Of a DNA stretch of 64,000 nt, positions 11,790 to 23,081 are shown piece after piece. Both the position numbers and the translations under genes were made by a program. The notes beneath the pieces are model-generated. The model searched no databases, had not been told where the DNA came from, and saw nothing but the letters and a program-made list of their open reading frames with translations. Position 1 is the stretch's first letter; each line of letters opens with the position of its first letter. The DNA comes from Puccinellia tenuiflora (taxonomy: Eukaryota; Streptophyta; Magnoliopsida; Poales; Poaceae): positions 1,123,215-1,187,214 of the forward strand of contig QRDG01001975.1 in NCBI GenBank assembly GCA_012064385.1. Reading direction: 5' to 3'.

Positions 11790-12348
11790 TGATGGGGGGA
11801 TACTTTATAGGTAGGCCCATGGACCCGGAAAGTAGACCCGCCAAGACCAAGAAGGCCGAAGCCGAGTCACGCATTAAGTCGCATGGGCTGGGCTGGAGAC
11901 AAGCTGACCAAGGCCCATGACGGAGAGGGGACCCGTCGAGAAGGAGTCCAAGTACAACCCGGAGCCCTAACTTGGAAGGCCAAGACGTAGAGTAGGACTC
12001 CGTGTTCTAGTATGACCCAGTGTAGGTTGTAAGTCCAGAGACCCGGCAACCTTTATAAGCAGGGTCCTGGACCTTCGATCAAGCGAAGTCATCAAGTTCT
12101 AAGCAATCCAGAAACACCAGATCCATAGTCGCCGACTCCCCAGATAGGAGCCGGAACCCTGTAATCGAGATCAGTTCTAGAGCAATAAAGAGAAGCAGGA
12201 AGTAGGTCTTTACCTCTAATCAAGAGGGGCCGAACCTGGGTAAATCTGTGTCCCTAGGCGAGATTAACCTCTCCTACGTACTTCGATCATCAATGGCCCC
12301 AGAACTCACCTTCCCAAAGGAAGGACTTGTCGTGACAACCCCACGACA
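11790..12348 (+). repeat. 3' LTR of the Gypsy element
   Basis: Starts TGATGGGGGG and ends CCCCACGACA. It contains a TATA-like CCTTTATAAGC (near 12050), a polyadenylation-type AATAAAG (12183) and the GAGGGGCCGAACCTGGGTAA block (near 12222) also seen in the adjoining LTR fragment. It regulates and terminates transcription of the element. Confidence 0.8.
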
Positions 12349-12751
12349 GAGTCCCAATTTGGAAGACACGAAGATTAGTAGGTTCCAGAATAGGACTCCG
12401 ACCTGGAGACAAACTGTAACCCTGGGAGTCCTCGTGTATATAAGTGGAGCTCCCAGGTCATTATAAGGAGGCCAGAACGAGTTAGACAGACAGAAGCTAG
12501 AAGTCTCTCGAGCCCTCAAGTCCCATAGTCGCCGAGTCTCAAGTTAGCGAGATCGGAACCTTGTAATTGATATCAACTCCCAGCAATAAAAAAGAAGCAG
12601 GACGTAGGTCTTTACCTCCTTCGAGAGGGGCCGAACCTAGGTAAACTCCTCGTCCCTCGTCGAGATTTACCAGCTCCCGTGTACTTCTGTCACAACGTCC
12701 CCACAACTTAGCTTCCCGGAGGAAGTACTTGCCGTGATTTACCCCACGACA
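12349..12751 (+). repeat. 3' part of a related Gypsy LTR
   Basis: Directly abuts the previous LTR. It repeats the same architecture (TATA in GTATATAAGTGG near 12436, AATAAAAAAG near 12582, the GAGGGGCCGAACCTAGGTAA block near 12627, end CCCCACGACA at 12742-12751) but differs at many positions and lacks its 5' part. Most simply, the Gypsy element inserted into this older LTR. Confidence 0.7.
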
Positions 12752-13020
12752 ACTGGCATTTTGAAGAACTGCCTTTTTTTTTTTGAGAAATCGCCCATTG
12801 GCATTTATTCAATCGACGACATATTATCTAGCTGAACAGCTGATGCATCTAAAATGCATACATGAACTTTGCACTATAATAGTCATATTCCAATCATATT
12901 TGCATCATATAAGGGGTATATTACTGTTATTTAATGATTTTTGGTAATTAATAATGATTTCCCCTTTTTATGAAATTAATCCTGCGTAGGCAGAAAACCC
13001 CTATTTCTTTCCTTCTTTGT
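12752..13020. other. Unassigned AT-rich stretch
   Basis: No gene seen. A T13-like run near 12774 followed by GAGAAATCGCCC could be the reverse complement of a retroposed poly(A) end, but nothing else supports a LINE or SINE here. Confidence 0.4.
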
Positions 13021-13500
13021 TTCAGGACCTTAACGACGTCATAATGAGCTATAAATTTATGGGGGCCATTATTTTGGAAGGAGAAGATTTAGGAGCGAAA
13101 GAAGTCAACGAACGGAGGCCGGAAGACCAAAAGGGGGTCCCACGCGGCCAGGTACTGTAGCCGCGTGGGCCTATCCCAATTGGCCCTCGTGGCCCCGTTT
13201 GCGTCGATCCTTCGCCCAGAAGGTTCCTCGTGACCTAAAAATGCCTATATAAAGAGCCCCCCCGATGTTCTCCAAAGAGAGAGCCGCCACACGAGAGAAA
13301 CAAGAAACAGAGACCAGGAGGCTGCAGATTGGAGGGGGAAAACTCCGGCGGAGCTCTGCCGAAGAGGTCTCCTTCTTCTCCATCGACATCTCCACCGTCT
13401 CCATGATGAAGAGGGAGTAGTCCACCTCTGGACTATGGGTTTGTGGCAGTAGCATATTTATCTCTCTCTCTTGAGCTTCACTAATTAGCACCGTACGAGC
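13021..13500 (+). repeat. LTR-like promoter segment
   Basis: CCTATATAAAGAGCCCC near 13243 is a good TATA box followed by a purine-rich leader (AGAGAGAGCCGCC...), a composition typical of Gypsy LTR U3-R regions. No TG...CA borders could be fixed, so a truncated LTR is inferred. Confidence 0.4.
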
Positions 13501-13649
13501 TGCTGAATATGATTACGGTCACCGTTGTATTACCATTATGGTGGATCTTTCTATGAGTTAATATATGTTGAGATTGCAATGTTATATTTCAGTTATGAAA
13601 GTAGAATAACTATTCTGAACAACTTTCTGAACTTCCTAAACAATAAACT

Positions 13650-14306
13650 GTGAACCTCTCGGCGGAAAACCTAGATCTCTGTTCTTGCGGACAGTATTTC
13701 GACCGCCATTTTCAAACCGTTTATCGGAATGACGCATGCGATATGCCGTTGGATTCGTATTGTAAATGCGCAACTTTTACTCTTCCGGGCGGTTTTCAAA
13801 TTCTATACGGTTTTATAACAATTTCGAATATACTAAACACGGATTTCACGATTTTGTTCATTTCCGTACAGTATTTGGGGCGCCATTTTCAAACCGCTCG
13901 TCGGATGGATGCAAATAATATGCCGTTGGATAGGTATGGAAATTGCGCAACTTTTACTCTTCTGTCAGGTTTTGAAATTATGCACGGTTTGAAAACAATT
14001 TCAAATAAACTATACAATGTTTTCGCGGATTTGTCCTTTTCTGTACTGTATTTTGGACGCCATTTCCAAACCATTTGTTGGATTGATTCAAGTGATACAC
14101 CGTTGGAAAGATATGGAAAATGCGCAACTTCTCTATCTCTAGCTAATTTTCGAAATTCATTGCAGTTTAAGAGCAGTTTTAAAAATAAACAATTCTGGTT
14201 TAGATCCAACGGACATTTTTTTGGCAATTACTTTCAAACCGCTTATCGAAACGTAACAAATGATACGGCGTTGGAAAGATATTCACTAGGAGCAACTTTT
14301 TCGTGA
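13650..14306 (+). repeat. Imperfect ~180-bp tandem repeat, about 3.5 units
   Basis: Units begin near 13690, 13868, 14046 and 14215. They share the words CGCCATTTTCAAACCG, ATGCCGTTGGA and TGCGCAACTTTTACTCTT at the same spacing. Later units are more diverged. An accidental 218-codon frame stays open across all units because the repeat length is near a multiple of three; it translates to a repetitive, Phe/Asn-rich peptide with no recognised domain and is not called a gene. Confidence 0.75.
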
Positions 14307-14569
14307 AGAAATGTTTTTGAAATTCGGTACGGTTTTTGATTAATTTTAAAAATACGAAAACTGCCAAACATGATGGCATGTCAATCGATTTAAAATTGAC
14401 ACGGTTCAACTACTCGTGTAGGGTGTGGCGGTATGGAAGAGTCAAATTATACTAATATCCTCCCCAATTGCATGTTGGGGCAGTCGATTTGGACAAATAA
14501 AGCGTGTAGTGGTGATTTTAATTAGTACGATTTCCGTTCTAAAAAACTAGAGATATGAACCGCCTCCAA

Positions 14570-15290
14570 TATAGCCGTGAACTTCTCTCTATGTGTATAT
14601 GAACATCCGAAGAAAAAGAGGTGAACTTCCTATTTTTTACACGGGTAAAAGCGAACTTTTTGCCTCGAACGTAAGTGAACTTTCTATTTTTTTCACAAGT
14701 GAACATCTCGCTGGACCATATTTTTTCTGAACTTCTCATGATTCACAATTAAACTTCCTATTCTCGAACCACTTCTGAACTTAATCATAACTCCCCAGAA
14801 TTACGTAAGTGCACTTCCTTTTTTGTAACTGAATTTCTCGGCATACCATATCATATTTTTCTGGACCTCTCGCAATACGCTCGTGAACTTCCTTTTTTTT
14901 GCAATTGAACTTTATTTTTGGAGAACTATTTTCCTGAACTTCTCACGATACGTAAGTGAACTTCCTATTAATTCGCAAGTCAACTTCCATGATTATGGAC
15001 TATTTTACTCGTGGACTTCCTTTTTTAATCTTCCATGATTAAAAAAGTGAACTTTGTTTTTAAAATGAATATTTAAAAAATATATGAACTCGCCGAAGTA
15101 TTGGAAAAATGAACTTCGTGCCGTGCATAATGTGAACTTCGCATCAGTGACGAAGTGAACTTTTCTACATATATTAGGTGAACTTCGTTTTTTCTAGCAA
15201 ATGAACTACTCTTACGGCTATGACCGAACTTTCACGTGGGAAAATTTTGACTCCCCAATATAATATAAGTGAACTTCTATTTTGCTTACT
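14570..15290 (+). repeat. Dense array of a TGAACTTC motif
   Basis: About 25 copies or near-copies of GTGAACTTCC/CTGAACTTCTC occur in 700 bp (for example near 14578, 14621, 14675, 14728, 14883, 14934, 14957, 15109, 15131, 15155, 15179, 15270), all on one strand with irregular spacing of 15-50 bp and T-rich spacers. There is no open frame. The form recalls subterminal binding-site arrays of DNA transposons, but no transposon ends were found around it. Confidence 0.75.
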
Positions 15291-15589
15291 ACCGTTTTCC
15301 GTGTTTTATTAATAGTGCACTTGATTGTTTCGTCCACGAACCATTGTGGCTTAACAAATGGACTTCTCTTTTTATTGGTGAGCTAGTTTTGTCAATATAT
15401 GAAGTTGCAACATGTTCGAGCATGGGATATAAATGTGAGCTTGTTCATTTTAATTGCTAGCTGAACTTGGCAAGTTCGAATTCGACACCTTTTGTAGCTG
15501 ACATCTAGGCATAAATTTGACCGTCTAATATCCCACATTTTTCCCGCAAAAAAAACAAAAAATCACATTCTCTCCACAAATGTATGCAC

Positions 15590-16430
15590 ATCGGAACACG
15601 ACAGCTAGCAGGGAGGCATGGCCGCATGGGGGCGGGGGCGGTGAACCTCCGGGCGGCGAGCAGGGTGAGTCAGGGGCCGGCATGCGGGGTACCTACTGGC
15701 GGCGAGCTAGGAGATCTCGGTGCAAGGGCGTCGCATCTGGTGCTCGAGGTCGAACACGAGGACAGGCATGGGAAGGGCCTCGCCGGCAGGGGCGTCAATA
15801 CAGGACCTCACCGGCGACGAATCGAGCCTCCACGCCTCCGCGGCCCAACCCTATGCACTGCGGCGACTGCTGGCAGGAGCTCCTCCGCGCCACCCTTGTG
15901 CTCAACGCGGCCCTAGACCGAGAGCTCCTCGCACGCACCCCTTTGCTCCGCGGCATGCGCCGGGTTCAGTGAGGAGAAGTTGTGGCGCACCGGGCGTGCG
16001 CGGCTTGAGGTCGGGATGAACGGGCGGAGCTGGGCACCGGGGCGGAGATCGGGTGGCCCGTCGGGGCGGAGCTGCGGCAGCTCGCCTGGCGGATCTCGCA
16101 GGGGAGGGAGGCTGGCAGCCAGGGCGCGACGGAGGTAGCTAGAGCAGGGGAGGTGGAGGTGGATCCGGGGACGGGCGCGCGTGGTGGTGGAGGTGGAGCC
16201 GGGGTCGAGCAAGCGCGACGGAGGAGGAGGAGCCGGGGCCGGGCGCGCGGGGCAGGGGAAGCGGAGCCGGTGGCGGGAGGCGGCGGGGGCGCGCGCGGAG
16301 ACCGGCCGGGAGGCGGCGGCGCCCGCAGAGCGGGCCGGCGGCAGCGTGCGAGGTGGTTGGGAATCGGGGAGAGATGGGTGGGTGGGAACGTGGGGTGCTT
16401 TTACGTGGTCCTGTTTTCTTTTTTAATTAG
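15590..16430. other. GC-rich block without a recognised gene
   Basis: An abrupt GC-rich, CpG-rich island in AT-rich repeat DNA. Several overlapping frames are open simply because stop codons are rare; none shows a domain or consistent codon pattern. It could be a captured host gene fragment or a gene-derived 5' region. Confidence 0.4.
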
Positions 16431-16775
16431 GTGGGTTCGATCCGGTTTCGGTCGGGTTGGTTTTCCGGATTGAATCGGGATAAGAAGGTTATTAGAGAAA
16501 GTGGGTGTAGCTATACCTATGTCTAAATACAACAATACGGAAGTATATGTGATACTTTATTGGTTTGAGTATGTTCATATACTATATCTAAGATACTTCA
16601 TACCAAGTTACGTGAAAAAATGCAAATGGGTATGTAGTTTGCACTATATTAAAATATACTGTCATATTTATACGTAAAAAAAGAATACGTAAAAAAATTA
16701 TACATACTACTTGTAAAATAGTATATATACTTTCTAAATAATCATACATACTTCATACTACATGTATATACTCCC

Positions 16776-16990
16776 CACTACTAGAAAAAAGGCCTTTAGT
16801 CGCGGGTCCAGAGGGGCTTTCGTCCCGGTTGTGCACCCGCGACTAAAGGGTCGGGACTAGAGGGGGGGTGGCCTTTCGTCCCGGGTGTCCACGACCCGGG
16901 ATGGAAGGGCCTCCACGTGGGCTGCGCTGGGCGCGCATGGCGGGCACCCTTTGGTCCCGGTTGGTAATACCAACCGGGACCAAAGAGTTC
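16776..16990. repeat. CACTA left terminal and subterminal repeats
   Basis: The CACTA terminus is followed by inverted hairpin units: a CTTTAGTCGCGGG/CCCGCGACTAAAG pair (16795-16850), a variant pair near 16875, and GGTCCCGGTTGG/CCAACCGGGACC (16953-16985). These are the expected binding sites for transposase and accessory proteins. Confidence 0.8.
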
Positions 16991-17084
16991 CTGCTTTTTG
17001 TTTTCCTGCTAATTTATTTTTTAGGGGTTTCCATTTTTTTTGTTTTAACCAAATGCTTTCTTTTTGGGGGGTTTAAATCAATAG

Positions 17085-17280
17085 GTGCCGTGTCGCCGTG
17101 CCGTGCCGTGTCGTCGTGTCCGATGCCGTGTCGTGTCGTGCCGTGTCTGTGGTACTATCATGCATTAATATTTGATTCATATATACATACATAACGTTTC
17201 TCACACGTCGAGATCATGTTTCATATATACATACATAACGTCACACGCCGACATAATGTTTCTCACACGTCGAGATGATG
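17085..17280. repeat. CCGTGTCGTG microsatellite and short duplication
   Basis: A CCGTG/TCGTG-rich simple repeat (17088-17150) is followed by a partial duplication of CACACGTCGAGAT with its ATATATACATACATAACG flank (17165-17280). This is non-coding DNA downstream of the accessory gene. Confidence 0.6.
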
Positions 17281-17284
17281 TCAA

Positions 17285-20051
17285 TTACATGTCCTCGGGC
17301 AAAACAAAATTTGTCGAGTGAAAAAATTCTCCATCTCTCTTCAGGACCGCGGAGTTAAAAAATCCCGCAATTTCCTCTTGAAGTGCTTTTAGGCGCTTCG
17401 ATGGTATGAGCTGGTCCCGCATTCTCTCCATCTAGATCAATATGAATATGTGAGTTGTTTATAACTATATATATATATGAAATCCTAATAAAATAATTTA
17501 TGGATGGAAGTCAACACAATATGCATGGTAATAAAAAGTGAGAAGAGTGTATATATACATCACGCGTTCTTTGTTCTCTATTCCGCTCAGAGACAAAAGA
17601 GCGTATGTATTCGTAAACATAGAATCCACATAAATTTGTCCCAGTTTCCTGCCTCAGACACCACTTTACAAAAAAAATAGAATTTAATCAAATAATAGTG
17701 AAGCTTCATAATGGTATTGAAACTAGAATTAAAGAGTTGCTTCATAATGGACCTATATATATAGTACTACTTACGTTGGTGGTATAAAAATACAGCTCCG
17801 GTTTCCACTCCCCTGGAACGATCTTGATGAACCGTTTCCAAACACTGCCCGCCAATAGAAAAATGATTAAAGAAGTTATTGATTAGTTGGTATCTGAAAA
17901 TGAATGACAGAGGTCGATATAGAGCGATAATGATTGAAATTACATCTGGAGCATATCTTGAATGCGTTGGTACTTTTCCATTGGTTTCCTTAGCGAGTCC
18001 ATGACTTGAACGACTCCTTGGTCAACTCTAATTATTAGCAGAATCTAGTGGAAACTGCGCACGTTTATATGTCAATGACTCATCGGTTACACTAAAGATA
18101 TGCAAAGAAAAATAGAATGGGTAGAAGGTAACACTCACTTGTTGACGTAAGGAAAAAGTATTTCTCCGCAAGTATTTTGGTTCACTAACCAATTGACCAA
18201 GCTATCCTCGGTGGTCTTCCAATTGTATTTTACGGTCCCTTCATTAACATAATTTGGGTCAATGAACCCAGTGTCATAGATGCCCTTTTTTCTGCATTCG
18301 ACAATCATCATTCTACAATACAAAAGAATATAGTGAGATAATTAAAGGCAATGAACGTGCAGAGCTGAAGACTTAATTAAATTGCAGAAATAAATCACTT
18401 ACAAACAATAGGAACTGACGATGACTTTGTCGAGGGCATCTTGATTGAATAATTGAAATATTTCCGAAAACGGAATATATAACAAGTCATCCGTGAAGTA
18501 ATGCTTTTTCTTATAACTCACCCAGAAAGCTTCATGCCCGGCCGCTACAGCTTTCTCGTACCAGTGATGCAATCGACGCAATTGGTATGATAGAGAACTG
18601 ATCTCCTCAGGTCTGACCAGGGACTTCCCGAGTTTATATGTCCATGCATACTGATACTGTTGCTGTGGTTGTACGAGCTGGGCAACTGTTTTAGTTGAGA
18701 TCACCTTCAGCGGGGATATCGACTTTTTTGCCTGTTCTCCGAGCTGGGCCACTTGTTTCCCGCGTTTTGCAGCATAAAACTGCTCCTTCTTTAGTCGATC
18801 TGCCGCCTCCTTGTCCTCCTTCATCTTCTGCTTCTTTAGGAGATAGGAAACCTTCTTTTCCTCGGCATCTTGACTAATTGTCTTCAGCATGACACGATCA
18901 TAGTCATCTGCCAATGGAGGTGACTTTGGCCGGGGATTCCTGAAATTTTTCAGAAATGTCTCAACTTTTTTTGGATCCAGTTTCTCTCTAGGCGGGGGCC
19001 GTTTCGGAGCTAACTGTTCTGTAATATGGGCACGCACCGATTCCTCGAGCTCCTCTGGAGTCAAGTCGTAAGATCTCTTTGGAAGAGGCTTTAGCAACTC
19101 GCGTTCCGCTCGAGATAACTTATCTGCACGCGTCGACGTGAAGGATAGTTTCCGCTTTGACGAGAAGGTCTTTTCCCGGGGCGGAATCGAAGGACGGGAC
19201 GTCGCGCGCAATGGACTCGCGACGGATGGGGCATCGAGGGATGGATCTTCATGTGAGGAGGATATATCTTGGGGGGATGAATCTTTAGGTGGGGAGATGG
19301 ATCTTTAGGCGGGGGAGATGGATCCTTAGGTGGGGGGGATGGATCCTTAGGTGGGGGGGATGGATCTTGCGGTGGGAGGGATGGATCTTGACGTGGGGGG
19401 ATGGATCATTAGGTGGGGGGATGGATCTTGAGGTGGGGGTCTGCTGCTGGATCGAGGAGTCAAGTTCGGAAACACGATGATGTTTTCCTTGTTCCAGAGA
19501 GCGATACCCTTCTCGACTTCTCCCAGTGTCTTCTCGCCGTCACCTCCGGGAATGTCAAGTTCCAGATTAGCATATAACGGCACAACTTGATCCACCCCGA
19601 CACGAGCATAGCCCTGTGGAATCCCTTCGAGATGGTAGCTTGCTCCAGCTGGATTAGGTAAAGCATAGCTGACCGCCACCTTGAAAGACATGTTCTTCAT
19701 TGATATGTGTAGCTCACAGTCTGTCTTCTCCATGATATCATCCATGGGGTAGTGAGCCGCCGGTTGAAATTGAGAATTTTCTACATGCGTGGAACCCACG
19801 CTGCTTCTAGTGTGATCGATGTACAGAGGCTTAATATACCTCGCCAGAGTTTGTTAAGGGCACTTCCCCCTCTCCACCATTTTCTTCTTCCGGAACCCGT
19901 CACCGGAATCGTTCAGAAATTGGGAGCCGTAATCTTCTGCGGTTACGGCATCTTCTTCACCGACAGGCGCGGCCGCACGTCCTGCTATAATTTCCATGAT
20001 TCGCAGTTCGGCGTCCTCATCTCTGTCGACGTCCGGAAAATTTGGATCCAT
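17285..20051 (-). pseudogene. CACTA accessory gene with Ulp1-like (C48) protease domain
   Basis: Starts at ATG 20051 (MDPNFPDVDRDEDAELRIME). Downstream coding exons are 18403 up to about 19800, 18139-18312, 17944-18054, 17775-17844, 17559-17663 and 17285-17431, all with GT-AG borders and matching phase. The middle is Pro- and Lys-rich with a basic coiled coil. The C-terminal exons carry a Ulp1/SENP-like cysteine protease core: His in the NFH segment, Asp in QVMDSLRKP, Gln in LRQETGTN and Cys in NLCGFYV. Defects: TAA at 19854-19856, a probable frameshift in the minisatellite near 19300, and TAG at 18045-18047 immediately after the catalytic His, where family members have Trp. Such genes accompany many grass CACTA elements; the role is unknown, possibly removal of SUMO-like modifiers. 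Confidence 0.8.
19269..19440 (-). repeat. ~20-bp minisatellite inside the accessory gene
   Basis: Eight or so units of GGATGGATCTT(A/G)GGTGGG type. Read on the minus strand they encode a Pro-rich (PPPKDPS-like) linker. Units vary by one base in length, which is the likely cause of the frame change between the blocks on either side. Confidence 0.75.
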
Positions 20052-20111
20052 CTTCAGCACAAACCTTCCGAGTCTGTCGCTTGCTAACCTGGAAAATAAA
20101 AACAAAATCAA

Positions 20112-21145
20112 GATTAATTAATTTAACCTAGCATCAATATCATCCATATATGTCTTGGACAGCCAACAAGTGTACTCAAAGTTATAGTTTTGACTAAAAG
20201 AGGTACAATATCAAGGGGGGGGGGTCTAGCCGAGTATCCGGGGTTAGAGTTTTTTTTGCGTTATTTACCAAAATGTCCAGTACTGAATTACGGGTCCTAA
20301 ATGCATGAAATTGACATTATTTGATAGATATTAATCCACTGATCATTTGGTATATCATTTGCAATTTTTGAGTTAATATTCAACAAGTTATGATATTTCC
20401 TAACACTATACATGCATTTAAATTTACCTAACACTAATTTAAATTTACTATACAAATAACTAAAATTCCTATGCCGGGCATATATAGTACTATACAATTT
20501 GCTATCAAAATTTGATTGTTTGCTATCAAAATTTGGATGTTTGCAATCACAATTTTTGGATAGACCTAAAATTCCTAACACAATTTTTTGCTAACACTAA
20601 CAATATTTTGCTAACACAAATAAGGACTATTTGCTAAAGTAAATAAGGAATTATAGAAGAAACATAAGTTTAGGAATTAGAAGAAACATAAGGAATCCTA
20701 ACACACTAACAAATTTCTCACTAACACTAACACTAACATTTCCTAACACACTAACACACTAACATTTTTCATGTAAAAAAACACACTAACATTTCTAGGA
20801 AAATATTGCTTAGCCATTTTCCCTATGTTATATCTTTTGTATAAATTTTATTTTGGGTTCATACCACTTGATCATGTCAGTACACTAACCATAATAACAT
20901 ATTCTACAAAGTTTAATTTCTAACAAAAACTAGGTTGCTCACAAAGTTTAGTTGAAAACAGTAAGATTTAACCACAACAGACACTAACAGAGACACTTTA
21001 CTGGATAGCAAATTTAGCCAGACCAAACACTGACTTCGACTAACCACAACTAAAATCTATTTGTAGGGTGTGAAAGTTTAAGTTTCCCTATTTCCAACAA
21101 GCCCAAGTTTGCTAAATTTGGTTAAGTAGATTAACTAGAATTTGC
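20112..21145. other. CACTA internal spacer
   Basis: No gene. AT-rich, with a CTAACAC-type simple repeat (about 20575-20790) and a G11 run near 20215. Confidence 0.6.
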
Positions 21146-21199
21146 ATGCAAAGTGGGCTAGTCCACACAGTTCTCACACTTAGCAGATTTTCAGAGATT

Positions 21200-22260
21200 T
21201 TCAAATCGGGCGGGAATGCACCTTTTCGTACGGCCGGAGGTGGAGGAGGGGGCGGCGGGAGGCCGAGGCGGAGCAACACGGCGGCGGAAGGCCGAGGCGG
21301 AGCAGCACGGCACGGCATCGGGAGGCCGATCGGCGGAGCAGCATGGCACGGCGGCGGGAGGCCGAGGCGAAGGCGCGGGAGGCCGAGGCGGAGCACGTAC
21401 GGCGGCGGAGCACGCGGGGGCAGGGGAGAAGGCGCGCGCGCGGCATCGGGGAGAAGAGAAATGAGGAAGAAATGGAGGAGAACCGTCTAAATCGACGTGG
21501 AACGGACCTTTGGTCCCGGTTCCAGCCACGAACCGGGACCAAAGACCCTTTGGTCGCGGTTGGTAACACCAACCGGGACCAAAGGTCCCCCCGGACCGCG
21601 AAAATATGCGCGCGAAGCCGAGCGGGCCTTTGGTCCCGGTTGGTGTTACCAACCGCGACCAAAGGCTTTTTTTTTCTTTTTCTGTTTTCTAGTTTCTTTT
21701 TCTGTTTTCTTTTTTGTTTCTTTTTCTGTTTTCTTTTATAGTTTCTTTTTCTGGTTTTCTTTTTTGTTTCTTTTTCTGTTTTCTTTTATAGTTCTTTTTC
21801 TGGTTTCTTTTTTGTTTCTTTTTCTGTTTTCTTTTATAGTTTTCTTCTTATTACTTAAAAAGTCATATAATTTTCTAGTTCCTTTTAAAATGTTCCAATA
21901 TTGAAAATCATTATCTTTTTATTATTTATTTTTCTATTTTATTTTTATTATTTGAAAATCATATCTTTTCTAATGTCTTTTAAAATGTTCCAATATTTGA
22001 AAATCATCATCTTTTTATTATTTATTTTTCTAGTTTCTTTTTATTATTTGAAAATCAAATTTTTTTTCTAGTTTCTTTTAAAATGTTCCAATATTTGAAA
22101 ATCATTATCTTTTTATTATTTATTTTTCTAGTTTCTTTTTATTATTTGAAAATCATATCTTTTTCTAGTGTCTTTTAAAATGTTCCAATATTTGATAATC
22201 ATTATCTTTTTATTATTTATTTTTCTAGTTTCTTTTTATTATTTGAAAATCATTATCGAA
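21200..22260. repeat. Internal GC-rich block, CACTA-type hairpins and T-rich repeats
   Basis: A GC-rich repeat of GGCGGGAGGCCGAGGC units (21240-21430) is followed by three inverted TTTGGTCCCGG/CCGGGACCAAAG hairpins (21508-21665) like those at the CACTA ends. Next comes a TTTCTTTTTCTGTTTTC repeat (21668-21850) and an ATTATTTGAAAATCAT-bearing repeat of about 110-120 bp (21890-22255). The hairpins far from either end suggest a second, degraded CACTA end inside the element. Confidence 0.6.
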
Positions 22261-22275
22261 TACAAGTCATACAAG

Positions 22276-22720
22276 GTTTCTTTCAAGCGCTTGTGAGCCG
22301 TTGGATCAGGGGTGTGTTTCTTTAGAGCGCTTGTGAGCCGTTGGATCAGAAGCACACGGATCGTGTGTTTCCTTCGAGCGCTTGTGAGCTGTTGGATCAG
22401 GGCCTTTAGTACCGGTTCGTGTTACCAACCGGGACTAAAGAAGCACACGGATCGTGTGTTTCTTTCAAGCGCTTGTGAGCCGTTGGATCAGGGGTGTGTT
22501 TCTTTAGAGCGCTTGTGAGCCGTTGGATCAGAAGCACACGGATCGTGTGTTTCCTTCGAGCGCTTGTGAGCTGTTAGATCAGGGCCTTTAATACCGGTTC
22601 GTGTTAACAACCAGGACTAAGAAGCACACGGATCGTGTGTTTCTTTCAAGCGCTTGTGAGCCGTTGGATCAGGGGTGTGTTTCTTTAGAGCGCTTGTGAG
22701 CCGTTGGATTAGAAGCACAC
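22276..22720 (+). repeat. ~181-bp tandem repeat, about 2.5 units
   Basis: The word TTTCTTTCAAGCGCTTGTGA recurs at about 22278, 22461 and 22641. Each unit holds three copies of AGCGCTTGTGAGC(C/T)GTTGGAT and, in the first two, a hairpin CTTTAGTACCGG...CCGGGACTAAAG of the CACTA subterminal kind. A TATA-like CCTATAAATAG follows at 22722. Confidence 0.75.
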
Positions 22721-23081
22721 GCCTATAAATAGCGACGTCCCTGCAGCGAAACGGCACACAACGAGCGTCTACCTTTGCCACCGAACCCAATGGTTGGATT
22801 TAGCCTACCCGCTGGCATGTTCCCTAACACAAGCCCTCGGGTAGGTTGAATCCAACCACTGGATTAGGGTGACACAATGATGAATTGCCCTCAACAAAAT
22901 ACTTGCGGCTGTTCTATCTACAAAATACTTCAGTTCATCGACCGAATACAAATCATTCGGATTCCCGTCATACAGCCCAACGGTGCATTTGATATGCAGG
23001 CACTCACGAGCCACCATTGGGCTGTATGACGGGGAAACCGTGTGCATTTGATAAAAGGTTTAATACATTAATTTTTACACA

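Larger units (their letters stand above)
1..12348 (+). mobile_element. Ty3/Gypsy LTR retrotransposon, 5' end outside window
   Basis: Domain order gag, protease, reverse transcriptase, RNase H, integrase identifies a Ty3/Gypsy element. A long region after pol (about 5.9 to 11.8 kb) carries a gene on the opposite strand, as in Gypsy families with an antisense extra ORF. The element ends with a polypurine tract and a 559-bp 3' LTR running from TG to CA. The 5' LTR, primer-binding site and gag start lie left of the window. A solo LTR has inserted inside it. The element is decayed by many in-frame stops and a few frameshifts. No chromodomain is visible after integrase. I do not assign a named family. 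Confidence 0.9.

Noticed and set aside
16153..16473. Several long overlapping frames in the GC-rich block
   Set aside because: They overlap in all frames, are Arg/Gly low-complexity and arise because stops are rare in GC-rich DNA.
22276..22720. Regularly spaced repeat that might be mistaken for a CRISPR array
   Set aside because: Units are ~181 bp with near-identical 'spacers' inside a plant transposon; there are no cas genes and this is a eukaryotic genome.
22722..23047. TATA-like CCTATAAATAG with following sequence as a host promoter
   Set aside because: It lies inside the CACTA and is not followed by any plausible plus-strand gene.
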